From contig NW_006921532.1 of assembly GCF_000340215.1 (NCBI RefSeq), positions 7,481,910 through 7,545,909 on the forward strand: DNA of 64,000 nt, in the 5' to 3' direction. The notes below the pieces were generated by a model, which worked only from the letters and a program-made list of their open reading frames with translations, was not told the DNA's origin and did not search any database. The translations under genes were made by a program, and so were the position numbers. The first letter of the stretch is position 1, and each line of letters opens with the position of its first letter. Origin of the DNA: Pseudocercospora fijiensis CIRAD86. Lineage: Eukaryota; Ascomycota; Dothideomycetes; Mycosphaerellales; Mycosphaerellaceae. This document shows, piece after piece, positions 55,850-64,000 of this stretch.

Positions 55850-56875
55850 GTGCTAATGCACTCTCCAATGGCTACATTGAATGCAGATGATTGTGACTGT
55901 GGCTTCGTTGATTCGAAAGACCCTACACGAAGCATCTTTGCAAATCTGTTCGCGGTGAACTTCACGTCCGCCAAAGTTCAGCAACTGGAAGATCTTTTCA
56001 TGCCTGCGAACTACGATGTGATCCAAGTCGTCGCGCCTTACACTCGGGACTACTCAGTCGACCAATTGCAGTATTCCAGTACTGGACTTGATCTCACCGT
56101 CTCGCCTTCCACCGATGGCAAAAACATACCTTGTGCACAGATCATTACCAAAGAGAAAGCGTTCTTCTATGGCTCGTATCGTGCGCGAATACGCGTTGCG
56201 ACCGAGCCTGGGACAGTCGCAGCTTTCTACATCTACAAAAATGACAGCTCAGAAATTGACATCGAATATCTCAGCGCCTGGACAGAGCCGACATTACTGT
56301 ACACCGTCAAGCCGCAGGTCTATTTACCAAGCGGCAACCCCGACGATAGCACGTACCAGCGGGAACGATGGTCAGGACTAGACGACGAATTCCGTGAAGA
56401 ACCCCATGAGTGGTCCTGGACATGGCTTCCTGACATCGTCTATTTCGGCATCGATGCGAATTACCTGAAAAATATTACAGCCAATGTGCCCCAAGCACCT
56501 GGCCGCATCGCCCTCAGTCATTGGTCCAATGGTGATCCACACTACTCACTTGGACCCCCGAAACAGAACACCACGATCACGGTGTCCTTCCTTCAGGCGA
56601 TTTACAACGACACGAGTATGCCTATCCTTCCTTGTGAGCGCAGCTCATCTGCATGTCTCATTGCCGATGGCGCAATTATGAGCAGCCTTGCCCCCAACAT
56701 AACGTCTCAAGGAGGCCCCAGCGTAACGTCTCAAGGAGGTTCTGCGTCCAGTCCACCACCTGTAGTAACTCACATGAATGCTGGGTCTCGAACAAGCAAT
56801 GGGGCTCTCGGATGGCTCCTGATGTGCTACATTTTTGTCCCGTGGCTGGGGTGGTGGCGCTCAACATTCGCCTGA
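55850..56875 (+). CDS. GH16-like glycosidase/transglycosidase, C-terminal hydrophobic anchor
   Basis: 341 aa. It opens with CDCGFVDSKDPTRSIFANLF, a start seen in secreted fungal GH16-like proteins. A beta-sandwich follows, with AFFYGSYRARIRVATEPGTV and the catalytic motif SSEIDIEYLS (E-x-D-x-E), the nucleophile and acid/base of GH16. Downstream EEPHEWSWTWLPDIVYFGID and GRIALSHWSNGDPHYSLGPP fit the family. The end is Ser/Pro-rich and then hydrophobic (ALGWLLMCYIFVPWLGWW), consistent with a GPI signal or membrane anchor. No signal peptide is visible before CDCGF, so a 5' exon may be missing. It probably cleaves or re-links beta-glucan at the cell surface. It converges on the GT2 gene 168 bp away. 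Confidence 0.82.
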   Translation: MLMHSPMATLNADDCDCGFVDSKDPTRSIFANLFAVNFTSAKVQQLEDLFMPANYDVIQVVAPYTRDYSVDQLQYSSTGLDLTVSPSTDGKNIPCAQIITKEKAFFYGSYRARIRVATEPGTVAAFYIYKNDSSEIDIEYLSAWTEPTLLYTVKPQVYLPSGNPDDSTYQRERWSGLDDEFREEPHEWSWTWLPDIVYFGIDANYLKNITANVPQAPGRIALSHWSNGDPHYSLGPPKQNTTITVSFLQAIYNDTSMPILPCERSSSACLIADGAIMSSLAPNITSQGGPSVTSQGGSASSPPPVVTHMNAGSRTSNGALGWLLMCYIFVPWLGWWRSTFA

Positions 56876-57043
56876 GATACCTTGTGTTGTGCATTCGGAA
56901 TGATCGGGTTACACAGCGTCTGCCACGATTGCTACTGTATTTCGGGTCGGTTGCACGTAAACAGGGCTAAGGAAAGGCTAAAGATTTAATGAACGTTCAT
57001 CGCACAAGCCAAGTTCTTCTACCACTCTACATCTGATTGCTCG

Positions 57044-59458
57044 TCAAGGTAATATGAAGACTCTTGGCAGCACTTCAATGCTCTCTCTAGAATCCATCAT
57101 CGATACTGCCGGCGTCATCTCGGAATCGACACTCTCAGAACTCACTTTGGTGGACGTATGCGCAGGCAATGGCTTCTCTGGAAGTTTTCGCTCGTCCATG
57201 GTTTCGACGTCAGCACTTTTTACTTTTCTTGTCCTGCTCCACCGAATTATCTTGAGTGTCGCTATCCAATTGGGATTCCAGTACAGGGAGATGCTTGCCA
57301 GGACCGCTGTGACGCCGATCAAGAAGAAGAGTGCGTTGCCCAAGATCTTGTACATGAAGAAACCTATTCCGACAAAGATAGCCAAATACCAGACGACGAG
57401 ATGGCCAACGTGGAATGAGCGCTGGAGGAAGGATTGTCCTCGCTTCCTTTCAGCGGAAGACCGCGCGGAAGTGCCCCATCCGGTCTTGTTCATGGTTAAT
57501 AATGCCCAGAGCTTCGAGGGCAGGAGGCCAAAGAAGTAGATGAAGCCGTAGCACGCGAACAGTAGCAGCCAGGGATCCCAGCAGATGAATAATGCCACGA
57601 GAGATTTGAGGAGAGCAATGCCGAACATGGTAGCAAGCCATATCAAGGCTCGCCACTTATTTTCATCCGATGCATCGAAGATGAGGTGGAAAGCTGTCGC
57701 GACTAGGATGAAAGGATAGAGTGCTTGTATGGTCATCTCGACAAGCATCCATGCACTTTGATATGCGAAACTCGCTGGGAACCAGAAGGCTTCTCGGAAG
57801 AATGACTTGCTCCACCTCGTCTGCTGGGCAACCCAGCGCACGAAGGTTGTAGGGGATTCGGTGTCGCACCACGTGCGGTGAGTGTAGCGCGTCTTGAGGC
57901 CGTGAGCCAGTAGCTGATTTGTCAAGTGACGATCATCTCCAAACGTTGTTCGCTTGTTACCAAACGTCTGAAGATTCCAAGGTCCCAGAATGGTCTCGAG
58001 ATCGAAGGTGCGGTACATGCTCATTGGGCCAGACAGGCAACCGACGCATCGCCATGTTGATTGACAAGCTCGCTCAATGTTGAAAGCAAACCAATATCGC
58101 GCAGCGCAAAGTCTTGTGAGAAGGCCTTCGGCGCGATTCCAGATCTTGACATCTGCCGTCACGCCGCCGATGTCTGGAGCAGAGCGCAAGAGTGCTAGCA
58201 TTTCATCGAGAGCGTTGTCCTGCACCAAAGTATCCGAGTCGGTCGTGAAAACGGCGTCTCGTGTACGTACAGCGTACATGCTCATCGCAAAAGCCGTGAA
58301 CATCGCCGTGCGTTTGTGTCCATGTGGTTGGCTGAAACAAACAGCATCGAGCTTTTCAATGCCCCATCTGCAATTCCATTCGACCACTTGATCGACCACG
58401 GCCTGTCTGGCAAGAGAGAGTGCTCGCGCATGGCCCGGTCGACCTTTGCCGGCGAGATAATGCCAGAACTTGACCACCCGCGATCGAGTGTCATGAGGTA
58501 CGTTGTCGAAATAGACATCGCGATGCAAGTCTGATAGCAAGACGGGAAGGTCGATGAGTGGTGCATTGTACGATCGGAACTCACTGACGAAGGCCTCCGC
58601 CATGGCCAGATCAGGCTCATCGTTGCCGTCTACGACTCCGATGATGCATTTGGGCGCAAGGGTTTGCATCTGCAAACTTCGCAGGCAGTGCCGCCAGGCT
58701 CGCTCGTCTTCGCGGTAGCCGACCACAGCTATAGATACCTCGCTGCCAGGATTCATGATGGACGGTGAGATACCCATGGCTCCTTTCTCGCATTCGATAG
58801 TGGCATCGGACCTGCGATCCCTTTCCCTCAGTCGAGTAGCAATCCGGTTGACATCGAAGCGATTGGAGACTGCGCAGACGACTTGAACGAAGTATTCGGA
58901 AAGAAGAACCGTTCCGTAAAGGCCGATAGAAGTGATCCCAAGATCGAAGACCTGAAGACCGATTGCGTAGCCGGCAATCAATGCGCCAATTAGTCCGAAT
59001 GCCAGCACCAGATTAAAAGTGGCCTTGAAGGGGTTGAGCTTCAAGAGTGGTCGCTGTGGGATGTCGAAGAAGCTCTCAGACTGGAACACTGTGTGGTGTC
59101 GAGCCTGGTCGGAGCCTTGTGCTGTGTCGTCCGTATCAAACTCGGTTTCTAGCCATTGGCTGTTCTTGGCTACACTTTGATTGGGGGAGACCTCATCACC
59201 CAGGGGCATGGATACGTCAAGCTGAGAGCTTCCAGCACTCGTGGACGGCGAAATGCTTAACCACGACGTAACATGATCAAATCTTGTTGTCGGTGCTGAA
59301 TATATCCATTCTTGATCATGGGCGCCAGATTCTATTGATGCGGACGATTTCGAGCAACGAACGGCTCTATTCCCACGCAAGGTCCCAGAATTGTCGAAGA
59401 GAGACATTCTAGCCTGCCTTGAACAAGGCTGACCCGAAGAGATGTATCCCCTTAACAA
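57044..59458 (-). CDS. Processive family-2 glycosyltransferase (membrane polysaccharide synthase)
   Basis: A single exon of 804 aa. A cytosolic Ser-rich N-terminus of about 150 residues precedes helices (TFNLVLAFGLIGALIAGYAI and onward). The GT2 catalytic domain follows: start VSIAVVGYREDERAWRHCLR, UDP-sugar Asp in IGVVDGNDE, metal motif VFTTDSDTLV, acceptor GDDRHLTNQLLAHGL and product-exit QQTRWSKSFFREAFW (Q-x2-RW). Four or more C-terminal helices follow. The layout is that of hyaluronan/chitin/cellulose-type synthases. Fungal relatives of this divergent GT2 group are known to matter for capsule or hyphal surface polymer and, in Zymoseptoria, for hyphal growth. The polymer made here is not known. 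The nearby GH16 enzyme could process the same wall layer (inference). Confidence 0.92.
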   Translation of the reverse strand: MLRGYISSGQPCSRQARMSLFDNSGTLRGNRAVRCSKSSASIESGAHDQEWIYSAPTTRFDHVTSWLSISPSTSAGSSQLDVSMPLGDEVSPNQSVAKNSQWLETEFDTDDTAQGSDQARHHTVFQSESFFDIPQRPLLKLNPFKATFNLVLAFGLIGALIAGYAIGLQVFDLGITSIGLYGTVLLSEYFVQVVCAVSNRFDVNRIATRLRERDRRSDATIECEKGAMGISPSIMNPGSEVSIAVVGYREDERAWRHCLRSLQMQTLAPKCIIGVVDGNDEPDLAMAEAFVSEFRSYNAPLIDLPVLLSDLHRDVYFDNVPHDTRSRVVKFWHYLAGKGRPGHARALSLARQAVVDQVVEWNCRWGIEKLDAVCFSQPHGHKRTAMFTAFAMSMYAVRTRDAVFTTDSDTLVQDNALDEMLALLRSAPDIGGVTADVKIWNRAEGLLTRLCAARYWFAFNIERACQSTWRCVGCLSGPMSMYRTFDLETILGPWNLQTFGNKRTTFGDDRHLTNQLLAHGLKTRYTHRTWCDTESPTTFVRWVAQQTRWSKSFFREAFWFPASFAYQSAWMLVEMTIQALYPFILVATAFHLIFDASDENKWRALIWLATMFGIALLKSLVALFICWDPWLLLFACYGFIYFFGLLPSKLWALLTMNKTGWGTSARSSAERKRGQSFLQRSFHVGHLVVWYLAIFVGIGFFMYKILGNALFFLIGVTAVLASISLYWNPNWIATLKIIRWSRTRKVKSADVETMDERKLPEKPLPAHTSTKVSSESVDSEMTPAVSMMDSRESIEVLPRVFILP

Positions 59459-60030
59459 AGTCCTGGGTTACGTCCGACGAACTGAAGTAGAGGCTGCGTA
59501 CGGCTTAAATCTGATGGTTCCGTGCAATCAGATCACTCACTCTAGTCGACATCCCAGTTGCGCCGACTAACGCCCCGAGCGGACGCGGACGAATTTTGAC
59601 AGGGGACAAGCAGCTGTCCCCGATCGTCTGAGCAGAGCACTGTCAAACGAGTGATTTGCATGAAATGGCTCCAAGTGATTGGGGAGTAGGAGATGGTCGA
59701 GGAACATCGATAGAGTACTCTACATCCATCCAGGCGCCGCCCCGCTTTGTAGGCTTGCACACGCCGTCTACCTTCTACTACATACCGTATACCACCTTCT
59801 AAGCGACACGGTCTCAACGGCAGGTAAATAAATGGGCAAGAAATGGGCAAGCGAAGGCCGCTGCATGTATGTAACACATGCAGGGCCCCGCTGGCACCGG
59901 TTTGTGCGTGCTCTGCACACTCCGATAGGAGGGCGAGTAGGTCCGGCGCCGTTGCAGTGGTAGGTGAATGAAGGACCTGCGTAAGCACTTCTGGGGCTCT
60001 GCCCCCGTCGAAGGGCACTTTCTTCCTTAT
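59459..60030. other. Intergenic, promoter side of the GT2 gene
   Basis: A 158-codon minus-strand frame (60018-59542) has no domain and is not called. GC content is still normal here and drops sharply after 60,030. Confidence 0.5.
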
Positions 60031-61190
60031 CTGCCTCTAGTACGGAAAATGGACCTCTTTAGAGGACCTCTTTGGTCCTTTAGAGGCCTTCTTTAGGTAT
60101 AGCATTCCGCAGTTGCTAGGATATAGGTAGTAGTGCAAAGTGCCTAGGAAGAATCCTATATACTTTAGTATATCTAGCTTAGGCTCTAGTAAGTCTTCTG
60201 TAGTTACTAGAATACACTAAACAATAATACTAAGCACCTAGGAAGAATCCTATATACTTTAATATATCTAACTTAAACTCTAAGAAGTCTAGTCCCTAAG
60301 TTCTACTAAATAAAAAATCTAGAAATCTAAAACTACTAGGTATATATAGCAGGTCTACCTAATATATAGGATAACCTAAGAGGGCTATATTGCTATAAGT
60401 TCTAGTCTATATAGATTACCTATAGGCTAGAAGTTAGGGCCTAGGCCTACGTAATACGTAGCCTTATATAATAAATAGCAATTTGCTAGTAAATTTAATA
60501 AAGATTATCTCTATTAGCTTTAGGTACCTAAATACGCTTAATAATATAAAGATACTAGTAAAAATTAATATATAGATATTAAAAGTCTAAGAACTTTACT
60601 TTCTATACTTTAAAATATTTTATTACCTAATTTTATAGCTATTATAAGAGCGTAAAGTTAACTAAAACTATAAATACTTTTTTTCTCTAAAAGTTAACCT
60701 AATAGTAAGTAAATATTATAAATATTGCTAATTTTATATAGTAAACTAGAGTTTAGGTACTTAGTTTAGTATATAGAACTAATAGAAATAAAGTAATAAG
60801 TATAATCTATAAAGAAATCTTTAAAATATAGCAGGATTAACTAAGAGTATTAAAGTACTAGACGGCTATATAATATTCTTTAGCTAGTTATATTCTATAG
60901 CTATTAAATTCTAGTACTAAGCCTATCCTTACCTAGTAGGTTTTAATAAATAATACTATATTCGTCTACTATTACGAGCAATCTATTAGTAATATAATAT
61001 AAAAGTAGTATTTTAAATACGAGCATTTTATAACTTTTATAGTAACCTATAGAACTATATTACTATTATAAATCAAATCCCTACTAATAAATAATCTTTA
61101 TACTAATTTTTAGCTAAATATATCAAGGATCTAAGAAGATATCCTAAATCTAAGATCGCTCGAAAGTGCGTTACGGGACTGTGCGTTACG
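60031..61190. repeat. RIP-degraded AT-rich block with a 94-bp duplication
   Basis: The block opens with a hairpin-prone GGACCTCTTTAGAGGACCTC stretch (about 60,049-60,090). CCTAGGAAGAATCCTATATA occurs at 60143 and again at 60237 with diverged flanks, a tandem duplication with a 94-bp period. The rest is TA-rich without CA/TG and shows no gene. Confidence 0.65.
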
Positions 61191-61229
61191 AGGGCCTACC
61201 TTCTCCCCGGAGCGAGGAATTTTCCTCGA

Positions 61230-61960
61230 ATAGCTAGGTCTTCGCTCGAATGGCTACGTCGCTCGAATGGCTACGTCGCTCGAATGGCTACGTCGCTCGA
61301 ATGGCTACGTCGCTCGAATGGCTACGTCGCTCGAATGGCTACGTCGCTCGAATGGCTACGTCGCTCGAATGGCTACGTCGCTCGAATGGCTACGTCGCTC
61401 GAATAGCCACGTCGCCTAAACAGCTACGTTGTCGCCCGAATAGCTACGTTGTCGCCCGAAGAGCTCGAGCTAGGTCGTCGCTCGAATAGCTAGGTTGTCG
61501 CTCGAATAGCTAGGTCAGCTAGGTCGTAGCTCGGTCGCTTATCGTAGCTCGAAGAGCTAGAGCAAGGTCGTCACGCGAATAGCCAGGTAAGCTAGGCCTT
61601 GGCTCCGGTCGCTGGTCGCGGATCGGTAGTCGTGGATCGGTCGCTAGTCGTGGCTCTGGTTGCTGGTCGTGGCTCTGGTTGCTGGTGTCGTCCATCGGTC
61701 GCTAGTCGTGGCTCTGGTTCCTGGTCACTCCGGTTGTTAGTGGTGGCTCCGGTTGCTGGTGGTGGCTCCGGTCGCTGGTGGTGGCTCCGGTCGCTGGTGG
61801 TGGCTCCGGTCGCTGGTGGTGGCTCCGGGCGCCGGTGGTGACTCCGGTCGCTGGTAGTGCTCCTGTCGCTAGTCGTGGATCGGTAGTCGTGGATCGGTCG
61901 CTAGTCGCAGCAGTAATCTGTCGGTAGTTGGATCAGTGGGTAGTAGGCGCGACTGTTCCA
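61230..61960. repeat. Minisatellite: 17-bp and 19-bp tandem units
   Basis: From 61244 nine identical copies of CTCGAATGGCTACGTCG (17 bp) run without interruption, followed by diverged versions. From about 61,600 GTCGTGGATCGG words appear. At 61,740-61,830 a 19-bp unit (GGCTCCGGTCGCTGGTGGT) repeats about four times. Open frames here are only the repeat read in frame and are not genes. Confidence 0.95.
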
Positions 61961-64000
61961 GTATCTCGTCCTCGTCCGGTACTATAGAAATCCGCAATCC
62001 GATAGCGGAGGACGGAGGACGTCTAAGATAGTATAGTTAGTAATTTCGCAGATAAACACGCAAAGCCTCCTCTCTACTAAGATAGCTTCCACTACTATTA
62101 CTACTATTAGTATTTAGTATCTAGTTAGTAAATTTATTTATACCTAGCTCTTTAATAGTTAAAAGCGCTAGTTTAAAACGTTAGGTATGTTTTAAAAAAT
62201 TACTAATAGTATAATAAGGATTTAGGTATCTAGCTTTTATATAGTAGTATATTATAGCTAGTCTATATACTAGCTTTTATAGCTTATTCTTTTATTTAAA
62301 ATAATTAAAATAACTTAAAAGTAATACATTATAGATATATATAATATACTTTATATATTTTAATTATATATAGAGAGTACTTTAAGTCTTAGAGCGCTAA
62401 ACATTTATATAGTAAGGTTTATAAAGAAAGCAATAGTATAACTAATATATTAATTAATAAGTAGAATACTAGAGAAGATAAATTTAGTAAAGTAAATAAG
62501 ATTAATAGAATTAGTAAAATAAGAATTACTAAAATTACTAAAATTACTACAATTACTAAAATTACTAAAATTACTAAAATTACTAAAATTACTAAAATTA
62601 CTAAAATTACTAAAATTACTAAAATTACTAACTAAAATTAATAAAACTAATAAAACTAATAAGCCTTATATTTAGTATATCTTAGGTAACTGCGGGGGGT
62701 TTTACGCAGTATTATATACCTTCGAGGGTCGGTATTATAAGTATTTATAAGAACGGAAGGATAGTAGCGAGAGCTGTATTATAGCGGGATAAGGTGTTAT
62801 TCTTATATATATCTACCGCTATATTGTAATCGTAGTCGTATATATATACTAACACATATACAGCATAGCACAAAAAGAAAATAGGGTATACGCCTATACT
62901 AAGCTAGGTTACTCTACTATATCTTCCCTTTTAGACTAAGAAGTCTACTCTTAGACTAATGTTTTTTCTACCTCCCGGACTAAGAAGTCTAAAAAAGGAA
63001 TAAGAACCGATCTAGTCATACTATAAAGGTATTATAGCTAGCTAGCTACTACACCTTCTACTTACTTCTTTCTACTACGAGCTATCGCTCTATCTTAATT
63101 TCCTCTACGACCTTACCTACCTTAGTTTCTACTACGACCCTACTAGTTAAACTAATTAATAAGAGCCTAGGTTTATATAGCTTTAGCTCGTATATCTTAA
63201 CGAGTCTATCGCTTATTCGGGTTAGTAGCAGAGGGCATAGGCTATTTCGAAGACAATAGCTAAGGCGGTTACTTCTTAGAAGTACTAAGCTACTAGGAGT
63301 TAATATTTAGGAGTACTCTACTAGGAGTACTCTACTAGGAGTACTCTACTAGGAGTAGAGAACTTCGAGGCGTAGGTAGTAGGTCTTAGCGTTAAGCGGC
63401 GAGATACAATATACTATCGTTACTATAGGGACAATCCGTAGTAATATTTACGAGGAAGTTCGTAACGCTAGTACAATCTTCGGTCGTAGAATTATACTTA
63501 GCGTATTTAAATATTAATCTAGAACAATATTGCTAATCTACTACCTATTAGTAGTACTATAATCCTATCCTTTCCGTTAATATAGACGTCTTGTCTAGCG
63601 TACAAATCTAGGAAGAAGCTATTACTAAGCCCGAGATCTTTAAGGGCTATATATACTAGTATCTACGTCTCGCTATCTATACTAGGATCGACTCGTCGTA
63701 GCTAAGAGTCCTATAGCGCTTTAAACCGATAAATACTAAACGTACGTACTAAAGACTAATATACTAGCTTTATAGGTCGCCGTATATATTCTATAGCTCG
63801 TTAACGTTATCCTTATTCTTTGCTTTAGGCATAAGCCTTCTATTAGGATATAGAAATATCTCGTACGTACCTCGACCTAAGTATCTACAATCTTGCCTAC
63901 TTACGGCGTATCGTCGTATCCCTCTTTCTTTAGCCTTACGTACTACTACGATTTAGAATTCTTCTTATAAAAGTCCCTCTCTTCTACGCTCCTAGTAAAT
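61961..64000. repeat. RIP-degraded repeat DNA to the end of the window
   Basis: TA-rich, CA/TG-poor sequence with no open frames of note. It contains a 9-bp tandem repeat (ATTACTAAA, about 62,524-62,632, roughly 12 units) and a 14-bp repeat (TAGGAGTACTCTAC, about 63,305-63,355, three to four units). A CAGTATT-bordered G-run hairpin (ACTGCGGGGGGTTTTACGCA) lies near 62,690. It may contain a mutated retroelement, but no domain could be read with confidence. Confidence 0.6.

Noticed and set aside
59542..60018. 158-codon minus-strand ORF upstream of the GT2 gene
   Set aside because: No domain, signal or plausible composition; it lies in the promoter region of the synthase.
61250..61841. Open frames in the 61.2-61.9 kb arrays
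   Set aside because: They are the 17-bp and 19-bp minisatellite units read in frame; a period not divisible by three cycles through all frames and keeps them open by chance.
62797..62860. Possible solo LTR (TGTTA..TAACA)
   Set aside because: Only the terminal words match. There is no target duplication or second copy, and TA-rich RIP sequence produces such words easily.

Overview
The window is nuclear DNA of a filamentous ascomycete. Genes carry 48-90 nt introns (one of 181 nt) with GT..AG borders. Every transposon copy shows the signature of repeat-induced point mutation (RIP): CpA changed to TpA on either strand, so glutamine and tryptophan codons have become TAG/TAA. The gene set (DUF3716 protein, GH27 with a binding module, C2H2 regulator, P450s, divergent GT2, mitochondrial ISA2 and GatA) would suit a Dothideomycete of the Mycosphaerella type; that placement is inference.

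Layout. 1-360 is RIP-degraded DNA. 1.1-19.1 kb is an ordinary gene-rich segment: histidine acid phosphatase, RRM protein, DUF3716 protein, a large disordered protein, mitochondrial GatA (HER2), a coiled-coil protein, ISN1 and a C-terminally short MED17. 19.1-25.2 kb is a graveyard: degenerate ~162-bp tandem repeats, a membrane-protein fragment cut by a Ty3/gypsy remnant, one orphan ORF and a RIP-type pseudogene. 25,259-29,235 is a complete but dead hAT element (20-bp TIRs, 8-bp target duplication).

29.5-32.3 kb holds an alpha-galactosidase and an NTF2-like protein. 33.4-37.8 kb holds four adjacent broken genes: a C2H2/fungal-specific transcription factor with a 56-bp frameshifting duplication, a P450, an SDR and a scytalone-dehydratase-like gene. 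This looks like a decayed metabolic cluster, bordered by a Mutator-like element at 37,799-41,103 (51-bp TIRs, 9-bp target duplication).

41.4-47.9 kb is healthy again: ISA2, phosphoglucomutase and an intact six-exon P450. A 5,283-bp Ty1/copia element (48,368-53,650; two 126-bp LTRs, 5-bp target duplication) sits inside a fragment of an SLC35E-type sugar-phosphate/nucleotide-sugar transporter gene; removing it restores the reading frame exactly. 55.8-59.5 kb is a small island with a GH16-type glycosidase and a convergent GT2 synthase. Minisatellites of related sequence but opposite orientation lie on either side of it, and the window ends in RIP-degraded, repeat-rich DNA.

I saw no CRISPR array, rRNA gene or convincing tRNA gene. 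The most distinctive observations are the interrupted transporter, the co-located broken cluster, the recent 56-bp duplication in the regulator and the minisatellite-flanked GH16/GT2 island.
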